From Biomphalaria glabrata (taxonomy: Eukaryota; Mollusca; Gastropoda; Planorbidae), in the NCBI RefSeq assembly GCF_947242115.1, contig NC_074717.1, positions 36,569,201 through 36,633,200 of the forward strand: a stretch of 64,000 nucleotides of DNA, given 5' to 3'. This document shows, one piece after another, positions 25,101-36,956 of the stretch; the first letter of the stretch is position 1; each line of letters starts with the position of its first letter. Below the pieces are notes generated by a model, which was given only the letters and a program-made list of their open reading frames with translations, did no database searches and was not told the DNA's origin. Both the position numbers and the translations under genes were made by a program.

Positions 25101-27678
25101 AATTCAATTAATTGTTTGTTAGTTTTTATAATGGAAATGTTAAATTTATGTATATAAAATATACTTTAAAATTTTTTATCATCTAATAAAGCAAAACAAG
25201 TAATAGTATGTTTGAACAAAATAAGAGACAATTGTGAGAACAAACATAAGAGACATTGGTGAGAACAAACCTTTCCGAAATATTCTAAAAGAATCCTGTC
25301 CCAGGCTTTAACATAAGGATCAGTGGGTTGAAGTCTGTTCTGTGTGTATACATCATCCAACCATTCACAAGTAGCTGTTGACTCATAGATAATTTTGTCA
25401 TCTAGCTCCAATGTTGGAACTAGACCCAGTGGATTCTTTTCAAAAAACCATTCAGGTTTATCTACCAGATTTACATTAATTGTTTCATAACTGTAAAAAA
25501 AAAATAAAAAAATAAGCATTTAAAAAAAGCCTAGATCCTTAAATTATATGTGAGAAGTTAGACATAATAGTAAAGTATCACTTTCAGGCCTTGCAATCTA
25601 TAGAGCAGATTATGTATGTAAAGGACAGTATGGTTACTGAAGGTGTCATGTGACCACTAACTGCCTTTACTTTCCCCAGCTAATGTATCCATACGAGTTG
25701 GGTGGACTCACGGACCTTCTAAAAATCACAAATTTCAAAATGCTAGTCTTCAAGCATATTCAAACCCAAAATTAAGACAAGTTTGGAAACTCTGCCACAA
25801 TGCCCCCCCCCCCCTCCCCAATGGGACATACCGGTAATACTTTTATTTACACCTTTAGCAAAAACAAATAATTCTATCCCCATTATGGTCATATAGGCCT
25901 ACCAACTTGACTAGGGTTTTGCTCGGCCCTAATTGCAGCCCTAAACTGCCCTTCTTTTGTGGCCCTTTAGCACATTGGTGCCATTAGGTGCCAATACGGG
26001 ATGCCTCAATCGTGTCAAGGTGCCCAGAATGGGTGAAATCCCTACCAGATTTTTAGAGATTTTCATAATCATGCAATAATCAAGCCCACACTGGCCCAAA
26101 TGGTTTAGTAATTGAAATTTTTTTATGAGGACTAAATATATAGGGATAACCTTTTCTGTGCCATTATCTCCTATGCTGGCCTCAATGGTTTAGTCATTAA
26201 AATTTTAATGGCGTTCAATTAAGAAGAACCTTTATTGTACCAATATTGTTCCAATGCTGATCAAATAATATGGTTTAGAACTAAAATTTTATTGATCTTT
26301 TGATAAGGCACCAATGGTTAAGTCATTAAAATTTTAATTGGCTTCAATTAGGAATTATCTTAATTGTGCCAATGATAACCTCAATGGTTTAATAACAATA
26401 ATTTTATTAAAGTTAAATTAAGGATACCTTTATTGTGCCAATATAATTCTAATGCTGGCCCCTATGGTTTAGTAATCAAATTTTATTATAGGGCAATTTA
26501 AGATTAGGGATAATTTTTATTGAGCAATATTGGTCCTCAATAGATAAGTAATTCAAATTCATTACTGATATATTTATTTACGGAATATTTTTGTGAGCTA
26601 GAACCAAACGAGTTCTTTGAGCATATGGGCAGAATCTCATACTATACAGACGTAGCAATCCAGGCTTGAGTGGTGGAAAGGCTGAGCCTGAAACAAAAAA
26701 AGGTAATTATAGTATAAATGTGATTTGGTAAATGGCAAGTTTATCTTCACAAATTATTGGAAATGATTTTTTTATCAGAACTTAGAACAATATCTAAATT
26801 TTAAGATATTAATTTAAACTACTTAATTTAAATTCCAAATATAATTTTTATCTTGATCACTTAAATTAGTAATTATATAATAAGCTTATCACATCTGATG
26901 ATCTATTATAATGAACAAGTACAACATTAAGATTATTGCATTTTAGTCAAAAGTAATTTCTTCTATGTTTAGTCCATTGTAATATAAATTCTATATCAAC
27001 ATTAAAGAAGAAGCCATTTTTATTATATAATTTCTGTTGGTTGTAAGATGTCACTGGGTGATTCAGTCATTTCTCAAGTGAATTAACAACTAAGTAGCCT
27101 AAGTCACTGAACCAGTTATTGATTAAGTAAATTAATAAGTCATGAGACAGTCAGGAGCAAGTTATTTAATATTAATTAGTTGAGTCAAACATTTTTTTAG
27201 TAAGGAAAATGAAATCATAAATTGACTTAATATTAAACTTTTGGGGTCATCATATTATGAAATTTTAATTTAATGATGATATACACTTCATACAAAGTAT
27301 TTTATCTTTATAAATCTTATAATATAAAATATAAATATAAACCATTAGATCTGTATATATAGTAAACTAGAGATATATGCATGTATAAACATAAACCATA
27401 CCCAGTACTTTTTAAGCCAAAATATAAAATAATTAATATTATAGACTATAACTATAAGAAGAAAATCTAGATTTAGATTAAATTTAAATAGTATGCTATG
27501 TGGAGTTTACAATAACATTAGTATGATTAGATTCCAGCAGAGTATGGTAGCCATTTCTAGGCCTACTGATATAGACATAGTCAATATTATGAATATAGTT
27601 ATAGAGTCAATATAGACAGATCTATCGTCTAGCTAGACTAGATCTAGATCTACCTTTCGCAAATGATTTCTGTGTCAT
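22162..27678 (-). CDS. GSTO: Omega-class glutathione S-transferase, copy A
   Basis: Family knowledge: omega GSTs are cytosolic enzymes with a catalytic cysteine, acting as thioltransferases and dehydroascorbate reductases. Exons in transcript order: 27678-27654, 26687-26582, 25490-25271, 23693-23567, 22406-22162; phases agree and give 240 residues. The N-terminal thioredoxin-like domain (about residues 19-100) has [20 protein letters not shown] with the expected catalytic Cys28. It continues with [15 protein letters not shown] (the cis-Pro loop) and [11 protein letters not shown], which includes the glutathione-contacting Glu-Ser pair. The helical C-terminal domain follows, with [19 protein letters not shown]. 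The protein ends YDMGLEE. Introns 2 and 3 each carry a family 1 SINE. It is the leftmost of three tandem copies and the closest to copy B. Confidence 0.95.
24611..24880 (-). mobile_element. tRNA-derived SINE, family 1, in GSTO-A intron 3
   Basis: A well-preserved copy. The left end is aattcccctttcagacc and the right end is ccactcagccacagtgcctcc. Read from the right it shows the tRNA-like A box (ggctgagtggtaaagc) and B box (ggtttgaatcc). Confidence 0.85.
25571..25803 (-). mobile_element. tRNA-derived SINE, family 1, degenerate, in GSTO-A intron 2
   Basis: Same order of blocks as the other copies (ctttcaggccttgcaatct, gtgtcatgtgacca, gagttgggtggactca, ending ctctgccacaatgcccc) with many changes and small deletions. 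It runs into a C-rich tract at 25802-25818. Confidence 0.75.
26090..26545. repeat. Degenerate tandem repeat in GSTO-A intron 2
   Basis: Around five diverged copies of a unit of roughly 80-100 bp, each with a form of 'tggtttagtaattaaaattt' followed by 'caattaaggataacctttatt' and 'gtgccaatattgttc', here given as composites. It lies just inside the intron next to exon 2. Confidence 0.6.
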
Positions 27679-28035
27679 CTTAATAAATACTAATGTAACT
27701 AATGATTACTATAATAATGTGATTGAGTAAAGTAGTAATGTAATATGTATCTATAATGATATTATATTACTTTCTTTACATAATCCAATCTAATTCTTGT
27801 TGGAAAAACCCAGCTTTTGGTTAACATAACGTGAACTTTTGGGGTCAAAGGTGTTTAAATACTATCAAAATTTTATGACCAAGCAATTTGTTTTTACATT
27901 TTATATTTATAATAGGGACTATATTATAATACAGATCTAAATTCTAGATTCATTAAATTAATGTTTCACTTTCATCTATCCCTTATCTGTTAGACCGTTG
28001 GGGCACTATATACATGATCTGTCTTGACTAGATCC

Positions 28036-28386
28036 CATAGGGGCGGACTGGGTGTCAATATCCCCCGGGCATTTCTGTACAAACCAGCCCATAAATTGTA
28101 TATCATATTATGGCATAGACCTCAAAATCATTATTTAAGTTTGATAATGTATCGATAACTGTACGCATATTTGCATATAGTGAACTCATATCTTAAAAAG
28201 AAACATATAGGCCTTATGTTGCTTTTTAATCGCTCAGTAAATAGGCCCTATAAAAGGATTGAACCTACAGTGTCATAGTGGCATCAATGAGGTAGGCCTA
28301 CTTTCGGTGGCCTTGCCGGCCCATTTGGGTACCGGCCCACCGGACATTTCCCCGAATGCCCATATAGCCAGTCAGCCCCTGCCATG
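28036..28386. mobile_element. 351-bp hAT-like MITE
   Basis: Flanked by an exact 8-bp direct repeat CTAGATCC (28028-28035 and 28387-28394). The ends read CATAGGGGCGGACTGG and, reverse-complemented from the right, CATGGCAGGGGCTGACTGG. An 8-bp duplication with CAGGGGC-type ends is typical of hAT elements. No open frame inside is recognisable. Confidence 0.7.
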
Positions 28387-28510
28387 CTAGATCCGTCCCT
28401 TCTTTGATGTCTCGCCCCAATCGCTTAAATTTCTCGTCTGCCTCTTCTTCTATTTTCTCTGCAGGAAGGTCCTTTGCGAGCATCGAAGACCTCGTAATTA
28501 TACTGGCCAT
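28387..28510 (-). pseudogene. Unrecognised small open frame cut by a MITE
   Basis: A minus-strand frame starts MASIITRSSMLAKDLPAEKI at 28510 and continues with a charged EEEADEKFKRLGRDIKEG stretch before meeting the 351-bp MITE. If the MITE and one target repeat are ignored, the frame stays open for about eleven more codons to a TAA near 28007. I do not recognise the protein. It could be a lost exon or a chance frame; the amphipathic, charged composition slightly favours real coding ancestry. It is about 830 bp upstream of the GSTO-A start on the same strand, with no evidence of connection. Confidence 0.25.
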
Positions 28511-28954
28511 ACATATTAAGTTTGCGTTTTTTGACAGTGGTCAGCAGATCATCGTGGAACAAAAGGTGGGACATTATGATGTCTTTTTAAGGAGAAATAT
28601 CATGTCCTTCGTCCTAACGGCATACTACAGCCTAAATTGTAAAAATGTCCGACTTTTAGGCCTACTGTTGTTTGCTGTAATGGTTTACTATTCAAGAATC
28701 CTCGTATCTTCTGGTTAAACCCACAAACTCATAAATTGTAGAAATTTTATCCTTTTTTTTTTTCGACAACATTCTCCCTGAAGAAGTGTTAAAATATAAG
28801 CCTATAGTCAAGGCTGTTCAAAATAAATCTTTTTAGAACTCCTCAGAATATGTGCTTTTAATTTTCTGTTGCATTCTTGGACATTATAATGCTAACGTGG
28901 AAGAAGCAAAGAGATAAATAGATTCTCCATTTCTTTGACAAAGTATAGATTATA

Positions 28955-29833
28955 GGGTGACCCGTCAAAATAGCACGGACAAAATAGCGCGAAATTTCCA
29001 GACAAAATAGCACAAGACAAAATAGCGCGGACTTATATATGTCTATCAAAGTAGGCCTACCGGATTATTAGTAATTTAATGGCCTGGGCATCATTTTGTT
29101 GATGTCTTTTTTTCAATATTAATAGTTCTGAAAGTATGCCAGAGAACGAGAGTACTTTAAATTTTATATCATTCCCCTTTTTCACCTTTCATTAAAATGC
29201 ATAACTTGCTAAAAATAGGATTTTGAAATCTACCACGAACAAAAAAATTCAGTGGAGGGATGGCAGCATGCATTTCAACTGTCTATTGACGGTCATCACC
29301 CTAATGTGCACAAGTTAATCTCTCACTTCCTCAGAGAACAGGAGAATAGGCCTAATGAGAACAAGATTCTGAGGTACAATGCTGAAGAACGAAGTACAGC
29401 TGTCAGCAAGACAAAGTACCTCCAACTTAACAGCGTCGAGACGACTTGAAGCTATAATATTCCCAATGCACGAAAACAAGCTAGTGATGGAATTTCTACG
29501 TGACATTTCCTACAATTTAACTTTGTGAAAGTTTGCGTGTGTGTGTGTGTGTAAATTTGACAAGTATCTTTGCGTGTTTTCAAAGTACACTTTTATAATG
29601 TAAATAAATGCTATATTTTGAAACTAGGCCTATTCATTTTACCTTATTATGATTTTTGCTTATCTATGTTTTAAAATGCAAATTGACTGAAAAATTATGA
29701 TAGCATTGAAACAAAAAAAAATTGGCTCTATTAATATTTTACCATATCTAAACATGATCTAAAGTAGGCTATTTAATCTTTCAAAATGACTGAAATATAT
29801 TTTTTTTTGCGCTATTTTGACGGGTAGGCTACC
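28955..29833 (+). mobile_element. DNA transposon with a MULE-like transposase fragment
   Basis: The inverted termini share ACCCGTCAAAATAGC (left at about 28959-28973, right complement at about 29809-29825). The left end also has four spaced copies of a 'caaaatagc' motif. Inside, from about 29240 to 29449, a plus-strand frame reads SVEGWQHAFQLSIDGHHPNV and then KLISHFLREQ and KTKYLQLN. This resembles the C-terminal NNxVEGWHxxF...HPxxWKFI pattern of Mutator-like, FLYWCH-associated transposases. Most of the transposase is absent. No clear target duplication was seen. Confidence 0.55.
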
Positions 29834-30600
29834 ATATTAAGATATAGGCCTATAGCTACAAGAAAATATTTCCACTAATAGCCTAATCTAGCAAATGATA
29901 GCGCGATGAATGATGAACTACTGTGAAAAGTCGTTTTTTGTTTGAGAAATATGATTTAATAGTTTTACACTACAGGCTACGGTGCCACTTATAATAGCAT
30001 TTGATTTAATGACCAGTAATCTTACTCATGTGGCTTCACAGAGCGGGAATGAGGCGGTGAGAGGTGGCACCTAAAAGTAAAAAAACAACTTTTTTAGCTA
30101 CAACAATCCTATATAACCTGAAACATAAAATTGTACCTAAATATCCAGTCATCACATCATACATTTTAAAACGTTAAACCCTATATAGGCTATAGTCCAA
30201 CTTATAATAATGATGGTGGTGGTGGTGTGTGTGGGTTTTTTTTTTTTTTTTAATAGAAATGACACCTACATTACAGTTAATTGTGCATCACTCAATAAAC
30301 ATAGTTATCAGTTGGACAAAATTATAACAACAACGTACCAGATACTAGTAGGATTTTTTTTTTTCTAAAGGCTGAGAAGATGAGTTTACTGCAACATATG
30401 ACACATACTCTAGTGAAGCCTCTGAAATCAATCATTTTCGTAAACATACAGATTTAGCGCATTGAGCAGCATATTATTAGCACATGGTGCAGTTCTTTAT
30501 TTGCACCCATTAAATAGTCTTTTGTTGTCTTTATTTGTATGAGAGCTGCATGTTCTTATGCAGATCTTCTCAATCTCTTAAAGGCTCTGTTTTTGTTTTT
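29834..30600. other. Intergenic, no gene recognised
   Basis: AT-rich sequence with a GGT/GT run and poly-T at about 30211-30252. It leads into the 31-bp tandem array. Confidence 0.4.
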
Positions 30601-31050
30601 TCTAGCCAAGTATCACCAATGTTACCCATGTTCTAGCCAAGTATCACCAATGTTACCCATGTTCTAGCCAAGTATCACCAATGTTACCCATGTTCTAGCC
30701 AAGTATCACCAATGTTACCCATGTTCTAGCCAAGTATCACCAATGTTACCCATGTTCTAGCCAAGTATCACCAATGTTACCCCAATGTTCTAGCCAAGTA
30801 TCACCAATGTTACCCATGTTCTAGCCAAGTATCACCAATGTTACCCCAATGTTCTAGCCAAGTATCACCAATGTTACCCCAATGTTCTAGCCAAGTATCA
30901 CCAATGTTACCCATGTTCTAGCCAAGTATCACCAATGTTACCCATGTTCTAGCCAAGTATCACCAATGTTACCCCCATGTTCTAGCCAAGTATCACCAAT
31001 GTTACCCATGTTCTAGCCAAGTATCACCAATGTTACCCATGTTCTAGCCA
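30601..31050. repeat. 31-bp minisatellite, about 14 copies
   Basis: The unit begins tctagccaagtatcaccaat and ends gttacccatgt. Copies are nearly identical; several carry a 1-2 base insertion making 'accccaatgt'. There are no spacers, so it is not a CRISPR-like array. Near identity implies recent expansion. Confidence 0.95.
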
Positions 31051-31544
31051 ACCTTGATTGATTTCTAATTTCAATACTATTACAAATTACTAATGATGAA
31101 AAGATATTAAAATGAGCCACCCACACAGTTACCAGTTTATCTGCAACTGATATGTAGGTCATAGCCACCCACAGTTCTGTACTTTCTTTCTTTATCTTCA
31201 GACTCAATAGCAAAATATTATTAGTAGCCTAGTAATTGTGAAGCAAAGTTGGCCTAATAGAGAACAGTAAAAAAAAAATCATTTCTATTTAAATAACCTC
31301 AACTCGTACCCTCCAAATTCCATGAAAAAAAGAAAAATGCGGCAGAAATGGAAATCCTTGTTTAGACTGTGAATTTCTTCTGTGTGGAGCCTCTCTTTTA
31401 TATTAGCATTTTTGGTAAAGCATCTTAATTAACAATTGTGATCTTATCTTATAAAATACAGACGTTACTTCAAAAAAGGAGATGATTACGTCCTGCATAT
31501 GTCCCTAGGTTAATCTAGTCATGCATGTTAATCAATGACTTCAA

Positions 31545-31640
31545 CTCTGCCTAGTCGTTGGTTTTCCTGGCTGTTTCAGGTAACAATCATGCTCTAATAG
31601 CACTAGGGAAAGAGTATTTGTACAAAGCAAAGCATGATGA
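31545..31640 (-). mobile_element. LINE 3' fragment, family 5, degenerate
   Basis: The minus strand resembles the 12885-13062 fragment (complement of tcaatgacttcaactctgcc and of gctctaatagcactaggga). It is short and broken. Confidence 0.45.
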
Positions 31641-31659
31641 ATTGTTTTCTATTTTAATA

Positions 31660-31905
31660 TTATTATTGTCTTTGTTTAGTGTGTCTGTCACGCTAAAGAA
31701 TGCTCAGTGCATTCTCATTCTATCTCTTAAGGACACATAGGGATAGGAGATATCTTGGAGAAGGTTCTGTGTTGCTTTTGGAAGCTCAGCAAACACAAAT
31801 CACATTGAATCAAACCTAAAAAAATCCCTCCTCCCTATTTGGATTCAAACTCCAACACCTTGTTATGTAACCAAGCAGTTTATGCCCTTCAACAACTTCC
31901 AGACA
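31660..31905 (-). mobile_element. SINE family 2, degenerate
   Basis: Shares blocks with the copy at 59812-60040: gaatgctcagtgcattct, ggagaaggttctgtgttgct, gctcagcaaacacaa, then a decayed tRNA-like end (gattcaaactccaacacc, gtaaccaagcag). Confidence 0.6.
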
Positions 31906-33217
31906 AGTGTGATATGCAAAAGTACAGTTTTCTTGCGTCCCAATCAATATTGTTTATTATATTTGTGAATAGTCTGTGCAAAATAGTCCCTTTTGTAAAA
32001 TAAAAACCCTTCACTTATGTTTTTTTTTTCTACTCTGTTGATAATTATCAGGATAAACCAAACTGAATTTAAATGTTTTGTCAACTAAATAAAAAAAAAA
32101 GAAATGAGCTATATTTTAACATTAACTCAATGCATAGTACCAACTCTGCTTTATTGCAGCTAAGTAAGTAGCCATCTTGTTCTTTACAAAGTTCTGTCAG
32201 AGTGAAGTCTTAATACTTCCTCTATATTGAAATTATTTTGTGCCACGACAGAAGAGCTTAGAACACTTGATTCTGCAGGGCTAAAAAGCACTAAGTTTCA
32301 TATATCTTTTTAAAAGCAAAGCTTATTAATACTACCTTCTGTTCACTGGACACAACAAAAAGCAAGCTTTTTATAAATTTCAACCATAAATGAACAAGTA
32401 TATGTATTGAATTTCATTCAACATTTATTAAACAATCAAAATTTGTATACAAAATGTATGAAATCATGTGTTTAAAGAAGATGTGTGGAATAAATAAAAG
32501 GTTAGAATTGTACTGTGCAATGTTTACTCTGACAACTAGTTTATGGTCAATTCTTTTGTGATGTTTGCCACCCCCACCCCCTCAAAAAATGTAATAGTGA
32601 TTCAACCTTTTCTCTCCATAGGTCAAAACTGCCTAGTCTTTAAATGTATATCTATCAATATTTGTAGTAGAATATAGACATAAATATTTGTAAATATTTT
32701 TTAAAAAATACAATATTGGCATTAAAAAGCTTCAATCAACAGGAAAAGTAATACAACAATTATGTGTAGATGTGTACACAAAACATTTCAACATGAACAT
32801 AGAAGATTACTAAACTAATTTATCATGTTTTTTTTAATAATGTCTTTTTTTTTAAAGCATATGTGTTTAGGATATATAAATAATTAAGACTCATTTTTCC
32901 TTATGGTTTATCTATTGCTCAGCATTAATACATATTTAAATGTACATTTTCTGACCCAAGTTAACTGCATATTTAGAATGTAATTTACTTTTGTTCAGAG
33001 GAAAGCAATCAGATTGGCAATCAATCTTTAAAAAAAAAGTTATTTACAAGCCAACAAAATACTAAAGTTTTTGATAAGAAAATAAAAGTATTTGGATTAC
33101 AGAACTATCAATTTAATACTGAAAAATATCTACAATATTTTTCTTATTGCAGCTTAAGTCTTACAACTATAAAAAAAATAATTTCTGTTTAATTTTGAAA
33201 AAAACTGTACTATTTTA
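31906..33217. other. Intergenic downstream of GSTO-B
   Basis: AT-rich, with no gene or repeat recognised. It probably includes the GSTO-B 3' UTR. Confidence 0.4.
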
Positions 33218-36068
33218 CTATTCTTCTAAACCGATATCATAGTCTGGATTCCCAGTTAAATAAGATTGGAAAAAACGCTTGTGGGTTTCCAGATCAAAGC
33301 TAGTAGCTTTCACAGCAGGGACTTGCAACATTGACTCTTGCCATTTGGCCAAACTTGGAAACTTAGACTTGTCCAATAGAAGCCTGGAGTCAATCTCTTG
33401 AAGAATTTGGAGTCTTTCAAAATGTGGCCACAAGAAGAAATCAATCAAGGATGGTTTTTCCCCTGAAAAGTTAATAAGTTGCTAAAATGTTATTTATAGG
33501 TTACATGTATTGAAATAGTTATTTAGCATGTCATGTGTCTAGCACAAATACCAACTACATTTATATTTCATAGACCAAGAGATGTTGAAATCCTAATTTG
33601 AAAACCTAAACCCCAGATTGGCAGAGAAATACTTTGCTACCTGGCCACAGCACCCCATATTTTAACTTGATAAGTGAGAACATTTATTTTGGTATTTTAA
33701 AAATTGTCTTTGTTATAGCATGCTCAGAGCATTCTGGTCTCTTTCATGGACATATGTGAGAGGGTTATCTGGGAGAAGTTTCAGTCAATGGAGTACTAAG
33801 CAAACACAACTCAGCTCATTTCAAATCTGAATTTGAACTCAGTCAAACTTGTTAGTAGCCAAGAGCTTAATGCCAATCAACCAAGCATCCCATGTTGATC
33901 AACTTAATTTTATGAGATCTGCTGTATCACTATGAAATGTAACGTCAAGAGTATCCTTGAAAATAAAATAAGAAATGCTTTGCTTTACAGAAAAAACAAA
34001 GCATCAAAGATATTGTATATGGTTACAATCAATAATCTATTTTTATTAAACAAAATCAGAAATTTAATAAATAGGTTTACACAGAAAAAAATGTTCTAAC
34101 ACTATTGCAAAAAAAAAAATGTGCTTGATAAGTAAACAAAGGGATAGGAAGGTGGTGAGACTGAATTATGATGAGGGTTTGAACTTTTTAGAACCCACCA
34201 AAGTAGAGATGAAACCGTTTTAATTTTTTAATTTCAGCATAAGAAGAAAAGTAAATATCATACCTCCAAATAAAGGACCACCTCGCTTAGCAAGGATATC
34301 ATTATAGAACTCAAAATATTTCTGGAATTCTTCTTGCAGTTTTTCCCTCTCATCTGGTTTTCTTAGAAAGCCATAGAATGCTGTTGTTACCTGTACATAA
34401 GAATTATATAATCAGAATAATATTACCAAGAATGAATCATGGCATAATTCTAAGTTATGTTAGGAAAACCAGATTTTTGTCTTCTTTTTAAAGCAGAAGG
34501 TGTTTCAATGATTGCAATAAAGAAATCTACTCATTTAGAGATTTATATATTTAGAGAGAGAGTGAGAGATAATCTAATCTATATATATACAAATTGTTAA
34601 AGTATGTTTACTTTCACTTAGCTGGACATTCTGAAATAATTGCAGCTAAAACTAAAATAATTTAGTATAGACTTGTTTATTAGCAAATGTATTTAATTTA
34701 TACCTTTTTTATTACTAGAATTGGTCATATGGGATGACAAGACAAGTGTATATTATACAAACCTTTCCAAAATATTCTAAAAGAATCCTGTCCCAGGCTT
34801 TAACATAAGGATCAGTGGGTTGAAGTCTGTTCTGTGTGTATACATCATCCAACCATTCACAAGTAGCTGTTGACTCATAGATAATCTTGTCATCTAGTTC
34901 TAATATTGGAACTAGACCCAGTGGATTTTTGTCAAAAAACCATTCCGGCTTATCTTTCAGGTTAACGTTAATAGTTTCATATCTAAAAAAAAAAAAGTTC
35001 AATACATATAATATATATATATATATATTATATGAAAAGTAGGTATCTAAATTAATCAAAATCTACTAACATATTAAATAAATCTACTTACGTAATATTT
35101 TTATACTCTAAAACCAAACGAGTTCTTTGTGCATAAGGGCAGAATCTCATGCTATACAAACGAAGCAATCCTGGCTTGAGTGGTGGGAAGGCTGAACCTG
35201 AACAAAAAACAAAATTTGAAGTAAGTTTCAGAGAATGTGATATGTAACATTATGTTGTATATTATAATAGAATTTTCTTTGAATTCCAAATGTTGAATAT
35301 TTTTTCAGCACAAATTGATACCATTATTTCACTCTCTTGTTTAAAACGTGACCAGTAGTAACAAAGATTGTTAAAATTTACAACTGAAGCTTTGGATAGT
35401 AGTGCACTGCACATATTTATTGAATAGGCCATTGCAATAGTCAAAAAGATATGTTTGTCAACATTCAACCATAACTGTTTGCGCTAACATCCTCATGACA
35501 GAATTACCATAATATTAGATTGAGTTATACTACTAAGAGGCCACAGAATGTTAAATATCAGGTAACAAAAATGTTAAAATACATAATTCTTTCAAAGCTA
35601 TTCAAAATTCGTAAGTCTGACCTAGAATGCCCTGAATCATTTTGTTTACAGTAATTTGAGACCAAAAGAAAATCTGCTGCCCATGACAGACGCAGACAGT
35701 GAAAAGAAAATCTAAATCGACCACCTGCGGAAAATGGTTATGCTTGCCCTGGATGTGGCAATATATGTAGGTCACAGCTGGGGCTGTGCAGCCACAGGAA
35801 ATACTCAGTAATAGTAATACTGCATTCCTCACTAATCTTCAAACTCGAAGACAAGCCTTATTTTATTAGTCTTTTTATTTCTAATAATTCTGTCTATTCC
35901 TATTATTATATTAATTATAATTTTTTTTTATATTGATTATCTGGAGTGTAGTGTAAGTATAGATAATAATATCTACAGTATAAAATATAAGTATTAAGTA
36001 TTACTGAAGTCAGTGTGTAGTGAAGAACTACTGAATTATCTACCTTTAGTAAAAGATTTCTGCGTCAT
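33218..36068 (-). CDS. GSTO: Omega-class glutathione S-transferase, copy B
   Basis: Same fold and role as copy A. Exons in transcript order: 36068-36044, 35197-35092, 34982-34763, 34390-34264, 33462-33218; the lengths are exactly those of copy A (25/106/220/127/245), giving 240 residues. The catalytic motif is [20 protein letters not shown] with Cys28. Then come [53 protein letters not shown] and a C-terminus of YDIGLEE. One difference near the active-site domain is that NIT-Y replaces the NIP-Y of A and the NIP-F of C at the exon 2/3 junction. Intron 1 holds a LINE tail (35680-35860); intron 4 holds degraded SINEs of families 1 and 2. Exon 3 shares 116 identical bases with copy A. Confidence 0.95.
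33520..33658 (-). mobile_element. SINE family 1, strongly degenerate, in GSTO-B intron 4
   Basis: Recognisable only by catgtcatgtgtctagcaca in the middle and a decayed head (ctttgctacctggccacagc) on the right. Confidence 0.45.
33712..33895 (-). mobile_element. SINE family 2 in GSTO-B intron 4
   Basis: Carries the family blocks tagcatgctcagagcattct, ggttatctgggagaagtt and ctaagcaaacacaactcagc, then a decayed tRNA-like head with gtagccaagagcttaatgcc. Confidence 0.6.
35680..35860 (+). mobile_element. LINE 3' end with C2H2-like finger, family 1, in GSTO-B intron 1
   Basis: The plus strand reads [20 protein letters not shown] and then [13 protein letters not shown]. This C-x2-C...H-type knuckle is the usual last domain of one LINE polyprotein family. 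An inverted near-copy lies at 61563-61738. It is inserted antisense to the GST gene. Confidence 0.7.
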
Positions 36069-36532
36069 TGTCAACTTCGGAGGGTTACAGTGCTGAGCAA
36101 CAACTGAAAGTCGAGCAACAGCCAGATCTGGTTCTCAGAACTAGTCTAGATATCTAGATCTTTAGACTAGAGTATATTGATATGTTGTGCGTTACTCTGT
36201 TAACACAGTGAGTGAAGTGTTTGCACACAAACCACATGACTTGCATTTTTTTACCCGCAGTACCTGTACCCAGATTAATGTACACAAGTGTCATTGGGAA
36301 AATACCTAGATTGTATCTATTTATTAACCTAGAAATACATAGAATCCCCTTTTTTTACTCCAAAAAGAAAAAAAAATATTTAAAAAATGTTTTTTAACCT
36401 TGAACATCCGTTTGATACCTTTTAAATCCATGTATATGTTGTATTTTTTCTTAAAGTCTGAGAACAATGCGCTTATGCCGAATTGCTAGAAATTGGTGCA
36501 GAAAATTTATTTAATTTGTAGAATCTAGATAT

Positions 36533-36706
36533 TGTTTTGCTAAATGTTTTACATGTTTCGGATGTTCCTTCAGAGTTGAAGATAATTACTTCCTAGTCCA
36601 AACCTCCCGCGGGACGACGGGGGATGGGAGCGGGCAGGGTTTGAACCCGGGACCATCGATAAATCTGAACGACAGTCCAGCGTGCAAACCGCACGACCAG
36701 GCATTC
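36533..36706 (-). mobile_element. tRNA-derived SINE, family 3
   Basis: Read from the right, the head is ggtcgtgcggtttgcacgct with B box gggttcaaacc. It closely matches the copy at 57680-57858, including the blocks acatgtttcggatgttcct and ggacgacgggggatggga. It lies upstream of GSTO-B. Confidence 0.8.
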
Positions 36707-36956
36707 TCATCATCCTATATAGGCCCTAATAAGCTGTCTTAATCTGTGTCCATTAAATCTGTCTTCTATTATAGACCTACTCATATTGTATTCATATCAC
36801 CAAAGCTGCTGTGGGAAGTTTAAAAGCTCCCCCCAGACCAATTGCTGAGAGGGGGGCTAACGTACATTTTCTGATAGATGGTAGTTGACTTTTAAACAAC
36901 ACATCGTAATGTTATACCGATTCGATCTAAGTCTAACAAAAGAAACATGTTCAGGT

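Noticed and set aside
30601-31050. CRISPR-like regular array
   Set aside because: Direct head-to-tail 31-bp units without unique spacers, in a eukaryotic genome: a minisatellite.
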